64,000 nt of DNA from Phycicoccus sp. M110.8 (GTDB lineage Bacteria; Actinomycetota; Actinomycetes; Actinomycetales; Dermatophilaceae). The notes below the pieces were generated by a model. That model worked only from the letters and a program-made list of their open reading frames with translations, was not told the origin of the DNA and ran no database searches. Shown piece after piece: positions 24,621-32,826 of this stretch (its first letter is position 1; every line of letters starts with the position of its first letter). The position numbers and the translations under genes are program-made. Location of the stretch: assembly GCF_032464895.1 (NCBI RefSeq), contig NZ_JAWDIC010000004.1:248001-312000 (forward strand), written 5' to 3'.

Positions 24621-25952
24621 GTGACGTCCCCCGCCGCCCTCGAGGCAGCGCAGGACGGGCCGCGGGCACCCAGGCTCGGGCTGCGCGCCAACGCGGCCCA
24701 GTTCACCCTGCTGGTCGCCGTCAACGCCCTCGTGGGCGGCATGCTCGGCCAGGAGCGCACGGTGCTGCCGCTCCTGGCCGGTCAGGTCTTCGGCCTGCAC
24801 GCCCACACCGCGGCCCTCACGTTCATCGTCGCCTTCGGCCTGTCCAAGGCCGGGGCCAACTACGCCGCCGGTGCGTGGTCCGACCGCCACGGCCGCAAGC
24901 CCGTGCTCGTCGCGGGCTGGCTCGTGGCCGTGCCGGTGCCGCTGCTGCTGATCTGGGCCCCCACCTGGTGGTGGGTGGTCGCGGCCAACGTCCTGCTCGG
25001 CATCAGCCAGGGCCTGACGTGGTCGACCACCGTCGTCATGAAGATCGACCTCGCCGGCCCCGGCCGCCGCGGGCTGGCCATGGGGCTGAACGAGGCCGCC
25101 GGGTACGGCGCGGTGGCTGTGACCGCCCTGGCCACCGGCTGGATCGCGGCCCACGCCGGCCTGCGCCCCGAGCCGTTCCTCCTGGGCATCGCCTTCGCCG
25201 CCCTCGGCCTCGGGCTGTCCAGCCTGACCGTGCGCGAGACGCACCACCACGCCCGGCACGAGGCGCTGGCCTCCTCTGCCGTGGCGGACGGCGGAGCACG
25301 GCCCGGCCAGAGGACGTCCGAGGGGGCTTCGTCCGACGGGTACCTCTCCGACCGCGAGGTCCTCGCCCGGACCAGCTGGCACGACCGGACGCTGTCCGCG
25401 GCGAGCCAGGCCGGGCTGGTCAACAACCTCAACGACGGGCTCGCGTGGGGGCTGTTCCCCGTGCTGTTCGCCGGGCCAGGGCTGTCGGTCGGCCGGATCG
25501 GCTGGCTGGCCGCGACGTACCCGGCCGTGTGGGGCCTCGGCCAGGTCGCCACCGGGGCGCTGTCGGACCGCTGGGGCCGACGCGGCTTCATCGTGGCCGG
25601 CATGCTCGTGCAGGCGCTGGCCCTCGGACTGGTGGCGGCGGCCGACAGCTTCGGCTGGTGGCTCCTGGCCACGGCGCTGCTCGGGGCCGGGACCGCGATG
25701 GTCTACCCCACGCTGCTGGCCGTGATCGGCGACGTCGCCCACCCGGCCTGGCGGGCGCGGTCGGTCGGCGTCTACCGGCTGTGGCGGGACGGCGGCTTCG
25801 CCGTGGGGGCGCTGCTCGCGGGCGTGCTCGCGGACCTGTGGGGGATCCGGGCGGCCGTCCTTGCCGTCGCGGTCCTCACCGCCGCGTCCGGCGTCGTGGC
25901 CAGGTTCCGGATGGCGCCCTCCATCGGCGGCGCCCGACCCGGCGTCGGCTGA
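24621..25952 (+). CDS. MFS transporter of the sulfur island
   Basis: 443 residues with 12 predicted membrane segments. The loop 2-3 signature GAWSDRHGRKPVLVAG and its repeat in the second half, GALSDRWGRRGFIVAG, are clear. The central loop (residues about 205-255) is His-rich (RETHHHARHE). It starts at GTG 24621, 4 bp after the repressor gene, so it belongs to the same transcript. MFS genes of this type recur with cst-like loci; the substrate is unknown, with a sulfur oxyanion or organic thiol being possible. Confidence 0.88.
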   Translation: MTSPAALEAAQDGPRAPRLGLRANAAQFTLLVAVNALVGGMLGQERTVLPLLAGQVFGLHAHTAALTFIVAFGLSKAGANYAAGAWSDRHGRKPVLVAGWLVAVPVPLLLIWAPTWWWVVAANVLLGISQGLTWSTTVVMKIDLAGPGRRGLAMGLNEAAGYGAVAVTALATGWIAAHAGLRPEPFLLGIAFAALGLGLSSLTVRETHHHARHEALASSAVADGGARPGQRTSEGASSDGYLSDREVLARTSWHDRTLSAASQAGLVNNLNDGLAWGLFPVLFAGPGLSVGRIGWLAATYPAVWGLGQVATGALSDRWGRRGFIVAGMLVQALALGLVAAADSFGWWLLATALLGAGTAMVYPTLLAVIGDVAHPAWRARSVGVYRLWRDGGFAVGALLAGVLADLWGIRAAVLAVAVLTAASGVVARFRMAPSIGGARPGVG

Positions 25953-25959
25953 CGCGCCC

Positions 25960-26029
25960 CTTCACGAAGACTTCACGGACGACCTCCTTCATGCCACACA
26001 CGCGTTCGGTGCACTGGAGGTACCGAACG
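25960..26029 (+). promoter_or_regulatory. Direct and inverted repeats before the DUF2202 gene
   Basis: CTTCACG occurs at 25960-25966 and 25971-25977, an 11-bp period typical of OmpR/PhoB-type response-regulator sites. Downstream, CGTTCGGT (26003-26010) and ACCGAACG (26022-26029) form an inverted repeat with an 11-bp spacer, close before AAGGAGG and the ATG. Confidence 0.5.
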
Positions 26030-26044
26030 AAGGAGGCGAGCGCA

Positions 26045-26761
26045 ATGACGCTCCGCAGGATCACCACCACCGCCCTCTCGGTCGCCCTCGCCGGGACGGC
26101 CGTCCTCGGGTTCACCCACTCCACCACCGCGCAGGCGGCGGGTGCCGGCACGACCAGCCAGTCGGCCGGCACGACCGGCCTGTCGGCCGGCCAGCTCACC
26201 CAGCTCCGCGAGGAGGAACGCATGGCCCGGGACCTGTACACCCGGCTCGCGAGCAGCTCCGGCGAGCAGCTGTTCGTCCGCATCGCGACCGCCGAGCAGC
26301 GGCACCTCGACAGCGTCGAGGCCCTGATGCGCGGGCGCGGGATGGACCCGGCTGCGGCGGGCACGAGCGCCGGAACGTATGCCGTGCCGGCCCTCCAGGC
26401 CGCCTACGACCGGTGGCTGGCGCGGGGCACCGCGTCGGACCAGGCGGCATACGCGGTCGGGGTGGAGCTGGAGAAGCGGGACATCGCCGACCTGCGGTCC
26501 CTGGCCGTGCCCACCGGCGACAGCGCCTACCGGGTGGTCAGCGCCCTGCTGGCCGGTTCCGAGCACCACCTGACGGCGTTCACCAAGGCGGTGAACGGCC
26601 AGCTGCCCACCGGGGCAGCGGGTTACGGCCGAATGCAGGCGAGGGGCCAAGGGACCATGGCCCGCGACGGGTCCTGCGCCACCGACGGGACCCCCATGGG
26701 CCCCGGCCCCGGTGCCAACGGCAACGGTGGCCGCGGTCAGGGCATGCGCTGGTCAGGCTGA
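26045..26761 (+). CDS. Exported DUF2202 ferritin-like protein
   Basis: 238 residues. Signal peptide at residues 1-32 (ALSVALAGTAVLGFTHSTTA). The DUF2202 domain (about 55-190) has LREEERMARDLYTRLA, IATAEQRHLDSVEALMRGRG, ELEKRDIADLRSL and GSEHHLTAFTKAVNG, with E/H residues placed as in ferritin-like bundles that bind two metals. The tail is Gly-rich. AAGGAGG precedes ATG. Its 3' end overlaps the convergent kinase gene by 25 bp. The adjacent OmpR-type system probably controls it (inference). Confidence 0.9.
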   Translation: MTLRRITTTALSVALAGTAVLGFTHSTTAQAAGAGTTSQSAGTTGLSAGQLTQLREEERMARDLYTRLASSSGEQLFVRIATAEQRHLDSVEALMRGRGMDPAAAGTSAGTYAVPALQAAYDRWLARGTASDQAAYAVGVELEKRDIADLRSLAVPTGDSAYRVVSALLAGSEHHLTAFTKAVNGQLPTGAAGYGRMQARGQGTMARDGSCATDGTPMGPGPGANGNGGRGQGMRWSG

Positions 26762-27864
26762 CCCACGGCTGGTGCCGGTGACGGCGCCGGCAGGGACAGG
26801 GTGAAGGTGGCGCCACGCCCGGGCCCGGGCGAGGCGGCCGTGAGGTCGCCGTCCAGGGCCCGGGCGATGCCGCGGCTGATCGTCAGCCCGATGCCGGTGC
26901 CACCGTCGCGGCGCGGGGACCCGGCACCGCCGCGCCAGAACCGCTCGAAGACGCGCTCGAGCTCCTCGGGCGCCAGGCCCCGGCCGGTGTCCGTGACCGT
27001 GAGCAGGGCCCGGCCGCCGCTCTCGGCGGCCTCGATCCGCAGCGAGCCGCCACCCGGCATGGCACGCACCGCGTTGTCCACGAGGTTGGTGAGGACCTGC
27101 ACGAGGCGCTGCTCGTCCCCGCGCACCACCATCGCCGCTGCGGGCAGGTTCGTCGACACGGTGACGTCCGCGGCGGCGAGGGACTGCTCCAGCCGGGAGG
27201 TGACCGCCTCGACCACCGACCGCAGGTCGAGGGGCTCCCGACGCACCTCGAGGCGCCCCTCCTGCACGCGCGACAGCTCGCCGAGGTCCGCCGCCAGGCG
27301 GCGCATCCGCGCCACCTCGGCCTCGAGCTCGGCGTACACCTCCGGGCCCGGTGTGAAGACGCCGTCGGAGAGCCCCTCCAGCTGGCCCTCCATGACCGTG
27401 AGGGGCGTGCGCAGCTCGTGCGCGATGTCCCCGAGCAGTCGGACACGACGGGCCTCGGTCTCGGCGAGGGCCGCACCGAGCGCGTTGACGTCCCGGGCGA
27501 GCGGGACGAGGTCGGGCTCGGACGGTTCCGGCACGCGGTGGTCGTAGTCGCCCCGGGCGATCCGCCGGGTGGCGTCGCGGACGTGCTCGACCGGCCGCAG
27601 CAGGCGCCTGCCGATCACCGCGGCCGCCACTGCCGCGACCACGAGGCTGGCCACCGCCCCCACCACCATGGCGAGGTCCACGGCCGAGACGAAGCTGCTC
27701 AGCAGCTCGCCCCGGGCCGAGCCGCGCGCCATGCCCTGCATGCCGGCGACCCGGTTCTCGAAGAGGGCGGAGGCCGTGAGGCGGACGACGACGAAGGTCG
27801 TGGCCGCCCCTGCCAGGGCCACGACGGCGTAGGACAGGAACAGCCGGCTGGACAGGCTCCTCAC
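26737..27864 (-). CDS. Sensor histidine kinase (BaeS-like)
   Basis: 375 residues. Two membrane helices (residues 9-31 and 62-86) flank a short outer loop; HAMP follows (RRLLRPVEHVRDATRRIARG), then the phospho-acceptor His in LLGDIAHELRTPLTVMEGQL, N box LTNLVDNAVRAM, VTDTGRGLAPEELERVFERF and GGTGIGLTISRGIA. It overlaps its response regulator gene by ATGA and runs into the 3' end of the DUF2202 gene. Confidence 0.94.
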   Translation of the reverse strand: MRSLSSRLFLSYAVVALAGAATTFVVVRLTASALFENRVAGMQGMARGSARGELLSSFVSAVDLAMVVGAVASLVVAAVAAAVIGRRLLRPVEHVRDATRRIARGDYDHRVPEPSEPDLVPLARDVNALGAALAETEARRVRLLGDIAHELRTPLTVMEGQLEGLSDGVFTPGPEVYAELEAEVARMRRLAADLGELSRVQEGRLEVRREPLDLRSVVEAVTSRLEQSLAAADVTVSTNLPAAAMVVRGDEQRLVQVLTNLVDNAVRAMPGGGSLRIEAAESGGRALLTVTDTGRGLAPEELERVFERFWRGGAGSPRRDGGTGIGLTISRGIARALDGDLTAASPGPGRGATFTLSLPAPSPAPAVGQPDQRMP

Positions 27865-28577
27865 GACGCACCTCCGAGGAAGCGGTAGCCGACACCGCGC
27901 ACCGTGCCGATGTAGCGCGGGTCGTCGGCGTCGTCACCGAGGCGGTGCCGCAGGCTCCGGACGTGCACGTCGACGACACGCTCGTCCCCGACGTGGCCCG
28001 GGCCCCACACCTGCTCCAGCACCTGCCTGCGGGAGAACACCTGCCGGGGGTGCCGTGCCAACAGGAGCAGCAGGTCGAACTCCAGGGCCGACAGCCGGAC
28101 CTGCGCGCCGTCCCGCACCACCTCCCGGCGCTGCTCGTCCACCGTGAGCCCGTCGAACGCCAGGACGGCGGGCTCGTCCGCCGGGAGCCGCGGTCGACGC
28201 AGGACGGCACGGACCCTGGCGACGACCTCGCGCGGGCTGAAGGGCTTGGTGACGTAGTCGTCGGCACCGAGCCCGAGCCCGACCAGCCGGTCCACCTCCT
28301 CCGCGCGTGCGGTCACCAGCAGGACGTAGACGTCGCCGGCCGCCCGTAGGCGGCGCAGCACCTCGAGCCCGTCGAGGTCGGGGAGCCCGATGTCCAGCAG
28401 CACGGCGACGGGGGTGGCGGCGACGGTGGCGGCGCCCGGACCGTGCTCGAAGAAGGTCAGGGCCGACGTGCCGTCCGACGCCTCGTCGACGAGGAACCCC
28501 TCACGCTCGAGGTAGGCGCGCAGCACCTTCCGGATCCCCGGCTCGTCGTCCACGACGAGCACACGCTGCGGCCCCAT
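27861..28577 (-). CDS. OmpR/PhoB-family response regulator
   Basis: 238 residues. Receiver domain with VLVVDDEPGIRKVL, phospho-acceptor in LLDIGLPDLDGLEVL and DDYVTKPFSPREVVAR; winged helix near 140-235 (LSALEFDLLLLLARHPRQVF, RVVDVHVRSLRHRLGD, IGTVRGVGYRFL). Start ATG 28577 gives the standard receiver N-terminus. It lies upstream of and overlaps the kinase gene. Tandem 11-bp repeats before the DUF2202 gene are candidate targets. Confidence 0.94.
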   Translation of the reverse strand: MGPQRVLVVDDEPGIRKVLRAYLEREGFLVDEASDGTSALTFFEHGPGAATVAATPVAVLLDIGLPDLDGLEVLRRLRAAGDVYVLLVTARAEEVDRLVGLGLGADDYVTKPFSPREVVARVRAVLRRPRLPADEPAVLAFDGLTVDEQRREVVRDGAQVRLSALEFDLLLLLARHPRQVFSRRQVLEQVWGPGHVGDERVVDVHVRSLRHRLGDDADDPRYIGTVRGVGYRFLGGAS

Positions 28578-28609
28578 GCCCGTATCGTCGCGGACGCCCG
28601 GCGCCCGCG

Positions 28610-29089
28610 TCACCCGTCCCGGTGGTCGTCCGTGCGGTCGGTCTGCTCCTCGAGCAGGTCCACGAGCCGGTCGAGCACCGGCAGGGCGCGCCCCAGGACC
28701 TCCTGGTCCGCGACGGGCAGCGCCTCGACGGCGGCCGCGAGTGCCGTGCCGTTGACCTGCCGCCAGGAGGCCACGTGGGCCGCGCCGGCAGGCGTGAGCG
28801 AGTACTCCACCGCGCGCTTGTCCGCCGTGCTGGCGGCGCGCTGCAGCATGCCCGCCGTGGCCAGCGTGTTGGCCAGGGTGCTCACCGAGTTCGGGGCCAG
28901 GCGCAGCGCCAGCGCGAGCTCACCGGGCCGCGACCCGGGGCGCTCCTCCACCACGCTGAGCAGCTCGAGCTGGGCGACGCTGAGCGGCAGTGTCGGGAGC
29001 TTCGCGCGGGCGGCACGGCGCATGGCGCGGCGCAGGCGGGCCACGAGGTCCGCGAAGGTCGCGGTCAGGTCCGGGCCCGCTGCAGTCAT
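28610..29089 (-). CDS. MarR family regulator of the adjacent exporter
   Basis: 159 residues. The winged helix-turn-helix (VAQLELLSVVEERPGSRPGE, then LRLAPNSVSTLANTLATAGM) and wing (ADKRAVEYSLTPAGAAHVAS) are at residues 38-110 between helical dimerisation ends. It begins 4 bp after the stop of the MFS exporter, so the two share a transcript. The probable operator is the dyad just before the exporter start. Confidence 0.9.
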   Translation of the reverse strand: MTAAGPDLTATFADLVARLRRAMRRAARAKLPTLPLSVAQLELLSVVEERPGSRPGELALALRLAPNSVSTLANTLATAGMLQRAASTADKRAVEYSLTPAGAAHVASWRQVNGTALAAAVEALPVADQEVLGRALPVLDRLVDLLEEQTDRTDDHRDG

Positions 29090-29093
29090 GGCG

Positions 29094-30533
29094 TCAGGCT
29101 CCCACGCCGTCCGGCGCTCCGGGCGACGTGCCCGGGTGCCGGGACCCGGCCGTCAGCGCGAGGAGCAGGCAGACAGCGGCCAGGGCTCCCAGGGCCAGTG
29201 GCGCCCCGGGCCATCCGCGCGCCTCGCCGATCCGGACCCCCAGCGCGGCGAGCGCGACCCCCACCGAGGTCCCCAGCGCGCGGGCGACGTTGATCATGCC
29301 GCCCGTCACGGCCGACGCCTCGGGCGGGATCGCGGTCATGACCATGGCGTTGTTGGCCGGGAGGACCAGGCCCAGGCTCGCCCCGCTCAGGACCAGCAGG
29401 GCGGCGACGAGCGCGGGGGAGGACCAGGTGAGGCACTGCAGCACCGCGCTCGCCGCGGCGACGAGCGCCCCGAGGCGCACACGCGTCGCGTTGTCCATCG
29501 CCCGGCCGACGCGCGCCCCGAAGAGGGCGGTCAGGGCGAAGCCGACGGGCAGGCAGGTCAGGACGAGCCCGCCGCGGCCCACGCCCGTGCCCCATTCGTG
29601 GAACACCTGCGGGTACAGGACCAGGGGGGCGAAGAGCGCGAGATAGCCGAGGAGGGCGCCGACGAGCCCGGCACCGATCCCGGACTCGCGAACCCGCGTG
29701 GGGGAGACGAGAGGTGCCTCCACCCGCTGCTCCACCTGCCAGAACGCGGTCGTGGTCGCGACGGCCGCCACGGCGGCGACGCCCACGGCGAGCCACAACG
29801 GGTGGGGCTCGGCGAGCTGGGCGAGCACCCACAGCGCCAGCACCGTGCTCGCCCCGAGCAGGGCTGCGCCCTTGAGGTCGCCGCGCTCCCGCCGGCTCAG
29901 GTCGCGGCTGCGCGGCAGCAGCAGCAGGCCGGTGACGATGGCCACGGCGCCGATGGGCACGTTGACCCAGAACACCCACCGCCAGCCGAGGCCCTCGATG
30001 AGCACACCGCCGAGGGCCGGGCCGGCGGCGAGCCCCAGGGCCTGGGCGGCGGCCTGCACGCTCAGGGCGGCGCGGACGCGGCTGCGGTCGACGCTGCGCA
30101 CCACCAGGGCGACGCTGTTGGCCTGCAGCAGCGCAGCGGCCAGGCCCTGGACCGCCCGGGCGGCGACCAGCCACCCCAGGGTCGGGGCGAAACCGCAGGC
30201 GGCCGAGGCCAGGGTGAACAGGCCGAAGCCGTAGACGTACAGCAGCTTGCGGCCCCGGGCGTCGGACCACCGGCCCACCGGGACGAGCGCCACCGCCAGC
30301 ACCCCGAGGTAGGCCAGCGACACCCACTGGACCTGCGCCAGGGGCGCGCCGAAGTCCGCCCCCATCCGGGGGAAGGCGAGGGCGACGATGCTGGCGTCGA
30401 GCTGGCCCATGAACGCGCCGAGGCAGACCGCCAGCACGGCCGCCCACGGGGCCCGCGGGTGCTCGCGGACCCAGTCGGGTCGGGCCACCTCCGTGCCCAG
30501 ACGCCTGCGGAACCGTCGCCACGCTGCTGCCAC
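29094..30533 (-). CDS. EmrB/QacA-type (DHA2) MFS drug exporter
   Basis: 479 residues with 14 predicted membrane segments. Signatures are LGAFMGQLDASIVALAFPRM in helix 1, GRWSDARGRKLLYVYGF in loop 2-3, and WRWVFWVNVPIGAVAIVTG in helix 5, the antiporter motif region of the DHA2 group. It uses the proton gradient to expel toxic compounds. GTG 30533 is the start; the MarR-type dyad lies 8 bp upstream. MarR follows in the same unit, a self-regulated export cassette. Confidence 0.92.
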   Translation of the reverse strand: MAAAWRRFRRRLGTEVARPDWVREHPRAPWAAVLAVCLGAFMGQLDASIVALAFPRMGADFGAPLAQVQWVSLAYLGVLAVALVPVGRWSDARGRKLLYVYGFGLFTLASAACGFAPTLGWLVAARAVQGLAAALLQANSVALVVRSVDRSRVRAALSVQAAAQALGLAAGPALGGVLIEGLGWRWVFWVNVPIGAVAIVTGLLLLPRSRDLSRRERGDLKGAALLGASTVLALWVLAQLAEPHPLWLAVGVAAVAAVATTTAFWQVEQRVEAPLVSPTRVRESGIGAGLVGALLGYLALFAPLVLYPQVFHEWGTGVGRGGLVLTCLPVGFALTALFGARVGRAMDNATRVRLGALVAAASAVLQCLTWSSPALVAALLVLSGASLGLVLPANNAMVMTAIPPEASAVTGGMINVARALGTSVGVALAALGVRIGEARGWPGAPLALGALAAVCLLLALTAGSRHPGTSPGAPDGVGA

Positions 30534-30541
30534 GAGGTCAG

Positions 30542-30556
30542 TCTGTCACAGACAGA
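30542..30556 (-). promoter_or_regulatory. MarR-type operator before the MFS exporter
   Basis: TCTGTC-ACA-GACAGA is a perfect inverted repeat with a 3-bp centre, 8 bp before the exporter GTG. Together with the AT-richer GATAGATC on its upstream side it probably overlaps the promoter, so binding would block transcription. Confidence 0.6.
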
Positions 30557-30610
30557 TCTATCCGGGGAAGTGTCTCTGCCGCCCTCCGCGAGGGGCTGCC
30601 GCGACGGCAG

Positions 30611-31225
30611 TCAGGCCCGCGCGGCCGGGGGCAGCTGCGCGGCCGGGGGCAGCTGCGCGGCTGGAGGCAGCTGCACGGCGTCGGCCTCGGGCCATGCCGC
30701 CGGGTCGGGTCCGAGGCGGCCCAGCTCGCGCACCTGCTCGCGGCACCACACCGACACCTCACGCCGGCCGGTCAGGACGTCGTCGGCGAACACCCGCCAC
30801 GGCACCCACTCGGTGTCGGCGACCTCGTCGGCCAGTGGCGCCAGCGACCGGTCGGCGAGCTCACCGGCATACACGGGGCACCACTCGTCCTCGACGACGC
30901 CGTCCATCTCCGCGCGGTAGGTGAACCGGGGGAGGACCAGGCGCAGGGACACCGGCTCGGTGCCCAGCTCGTCGCGCGCCCGCCGCACCACCGCCTGGGG
31001 CAGCGGTTCGCCGGGGGCGGGGTGCCCGCAGACGGTGTTGGTCCACAGGCCCGGGAAGGTCGCCTTCCCGAGGGCGCGACGGGTGACGAGCAGGGCCCCC
31101 GTGGAGTCGAAGAGGTATGCCGAGAACGCCAGGTGCCGGGGCGTCGAGCCGTGGTGCACGGCCGCCTTGGGCATCGTGCCGACGGCATTCCCGCGCTCGT
31201 CGAGCAGGACCACGAGCTCGGTCAC
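30611..31225 (-). CDS. idi: Isopentenyl-diphosphate delta-isomerase (type I)
   Basis: 204 residues. It interconverts IPP and DMAPP. Nudix-fold signatures are GTMPKAAVHHGSTPRHLAFS, FPGLWTNTVCGHPAPGE with the catalytic Cys, RRARDELG, and EDEWCPVYAGEL with the catalytic Glu. The C-terminus carries three copies of a six-residue Pro-Ala unit not normal for the family. GTG 31225 overlaps the stop of the FAD oxidoreductase gene (GTGA), making it the last gene of the polyketide operon. It supplies DMAPP, and so geranyl donors, for the prenyltransferase nearby (inference). Confidence 0.92.
   Translation of the reverse strand: MTELVVLLDERGNAVGTMPKAAVHHGSTPRHLAFSAYLFDSTGALLVTRRALGKATFPGLWTNTVCGHPAPGEPLPQAVVRRARDELGTEPVSLRLVLPRFTYRAEMDGVVEDEWCPVYAGELADRSLAPLADEVADTEWVPWRVFADDVLTGRREVSVWCREQVRELGRLGPDPAAWPEADAVQLPPAAQLPPAAQLPPAARA
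30619..30672. repeat. 18-bp tandem repeat, three copies, in the idi 3' end
   Basis: Units start at 30619, 30637 and 30655; the first two are identical and the third differs at two bases. On the minus strand they encode repeats of AAQLPP at the C-terminus of Idi. The in-frame length means copy-number change would not shift the frame. Confidence 0.85.
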
Positions 31226-32292
31226 GCCGCCCGCCCGAGCTCGTTGACGGCGGCCGAGAACACCCACGGCGCGGCCGCGGCGGCCGGGACCAGCACCCGG
31301 CGGGCCACGCGCGGACGGGTCGCCTGGCGCAGCGCCCCGGTCAGCACCGAGCAGCGCCACGTGGCCGCGAGCCACCCGCGCTCGTACTGCGCGGGGTGTC
31401 CGGACACGAGCGCGGCCACCGCGGCGCGGGCCTGGGCGAGGCCGAGGGAGATGCCCTCGCCGGTGAGGGCGTCGACGTAGCCGGCGGCGTCGCCCACGAG
31501 CAGCACCCGGCCGGCCGTGCGGCGGCGGCTGCGCTGCCGCAGCGGCCCGGCGCCGGCGACGGGGGAGACGGCCTCACGTCCGGCGAGCCGCTCGATCAGG
31601 GGCGGAAAGCCGGCGAGGTGCTCGGCGAACGTCGCCCGGCGGTCGCTCAGCACCGCGACGCCCACCACGTCGTCGGCGACCGGCGTCACGTACGCCTCGG
31701 CGTGGGCGCCCCAAAGGACGTCCACGTGGTCGGACCACGGCGCGACCCGGAAGTGCTGCCGCTGCCCGAACCGCGGCCGCCCGCCCGCCGGGTGGTCGAG
31801 CCCGAGCAGGCGCCGGGTCGGGGAGTGCAGGCCGTCGGCGGCGAGGACGTGGCGGGCGGTGAGGGCCGGCCCCGCGACGCCGTGGGGGCCGTGGGTGCGC
31901 ACCTCGACGCGGTCGGCGTACTGCTCGAGGCGGTCGACGGCGAGGGGCAGCACCTCGACCCCTGCGCGGGCGACCTGCGCCGAGAGGCGGTCGTGCAGCT
32001 CGGTGCGCCGGACCCCGAGACCGGTGCCGGCGCGGAAGTCGGCGACGGCGCTCGCCGTCGGGCCGAGGTAGCGGATGCCACGGAACGGGTGTCCGTCCGG
32101 CGCGACGCCCAGGTCGGCCAGGGCCGACACCCCACCGGGCATCAAGCCCTCCCCGCAGGCCTTGTCGACGGGGCCGCTGCGCGGTTCCAGGACCTGCACC
32201 GCAAGGCCGTTCCGCGCGGCATACAGTGCACAGCCGAGGCCCACCGGCCCGCCGCCCACGACGAGCACGTCCACCGGCCCGCTGCCGCTCAT
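31222..32292 (-). CDS. FAD-dependent oxidoreductase (SrsC/AgqC or geranylgeranyl-reductase-like)
   Basis: 356 residues. FAD-binding GxGxxG in DVLVVGGGPVGLGCALYAAR, then VLEPRSGPVDKACGEGLMPG, and second FAD motif GRVLLVGDAAGYVDALTGEG. The DKACGEG segment is shared by geranylgeranyl-reductase-like enzymes and aromatic hydroxylases. In srs/agq loci the flavoprotein hydroxylates the alkylresorcinol ring to a quinol; reduction of a prenyl chain is the alternative. It overlaps both neighbours by 4 bp. Confidence 0.85.
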   Translation of the reverse strand: MSGSGPVDVLVVGGGPVGLGCALYAARNGLAVQVLEPRSGPVDKACGEGLMPGGVSALADLGVAPDGHPFRGIRYLGPTASAVADFRAGTGLGVRRTELHDRLSAQVARAGVEVLPLAVDRLEQYADRVEVRTHGPHGVAGPALTARHVLAADGLHSPTRRLLGLDHPAGGRPRFGQRQHFRVAPWSDHVDVLWGAHAEAYVTPVADDVVGVAVLSDRRATFAEHLAGFPPLIERLAGREAVSPVAGAGPLRQRSRRRTAGRVLLVGDAAGYVDALTGEGISLGLAQARAAVAALVSGHPAQYERGWLAATWRCSVLTGALRQATRPRVARRVLVPAAAAAPWVFSAAVNELGRAA

Positions 32293-32819
32293 GCGGGGGC
32301 CTGCTGCGGGTGCAACGCCCGCTCCTCCACGCGGATGCGCACCGTCAGCAGTGCCGCGTTCAGCACCGTGAACGCCACGGCCGTCACCCAGGCGCTGTGC
32401 ACCAGGGGGAGGGCGAACCCCTCGACGACGACCGCCACGTAGTTCGGGTGGCGCAGGACCCGGTAGGGGCCGCCGCTGACGAGCGGCAGGCCGGGCACCA
32501 CGATGACCCGGGTGTTCCACTGCGACCCGAGGGTGGCGATGCACCACCAGCGCAGGGCCTGCGACGCCAGGGCGAGGACGAGCATGGGCCAGCCCAGGGC
32601 CGGCACGAACGGCCGGTCCGCGACCACGACCTCGACGAGCGCGCCCACGAGCAGGGCCGTGTGCAGCGCCACCATCGCGGGGAAGTGGCCGCGCCCGAAC
32701 TCCACCCCGCCGCGGCGGAACGCCCAGTCGGCGTGCCGGCGGGAGACGACGAGCTCCGCCACGCGCTCGAGGCCGACCGCGACGACGAGGGCTGCGTACA
32801 GCAGCTGGGAGGTGTCCAC
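32289..32819 (-). CDS. Isoprenylcysteine carboxyl methyltransferase-like protein (SrsB/AgqB-like)
   Basis: 176 residues with four to five membrane helices. The C-terminal ICMT motif is present: LPLVSGGPYRVLRHPNYVAV, then EERAL near the end, binding S-adenosylmethionine. In phenolic-lipid clusters this protein O-methylates the alkylresorcinol at the membrane. GTG 32819 starts 7 bp after the PKS stop; its stop overlaps the FAD gene start. Protein prenyl-cysteine methylation is unlikely in bacteria. Confidence 0.88.
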   Translation of the reverse strand: MDTSQLLYAALVVAVGLERVAELVVSRRHADWAFRRGGVEFGRGHFPAMVALHTALLVGALVEVVVADRPFVPALGWPMLVLALASQALRWWCIATLGSQWNTRVIVVPGLPLVSGGPYRVLRHPNYVAVVVEGFALPLVHSAWVTAVAFTVLNAALLTVRIRVEERALHPQQAPA

Positions 32820-32826
32820 GGCGACC

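Noticed and set aside
28443-30920. Plus-strand open frame of 825 codons
   Set aside because: Antisense to MarR and the MFS exporter; low-complexity translation with no motif. High GC makes long false frames common here.
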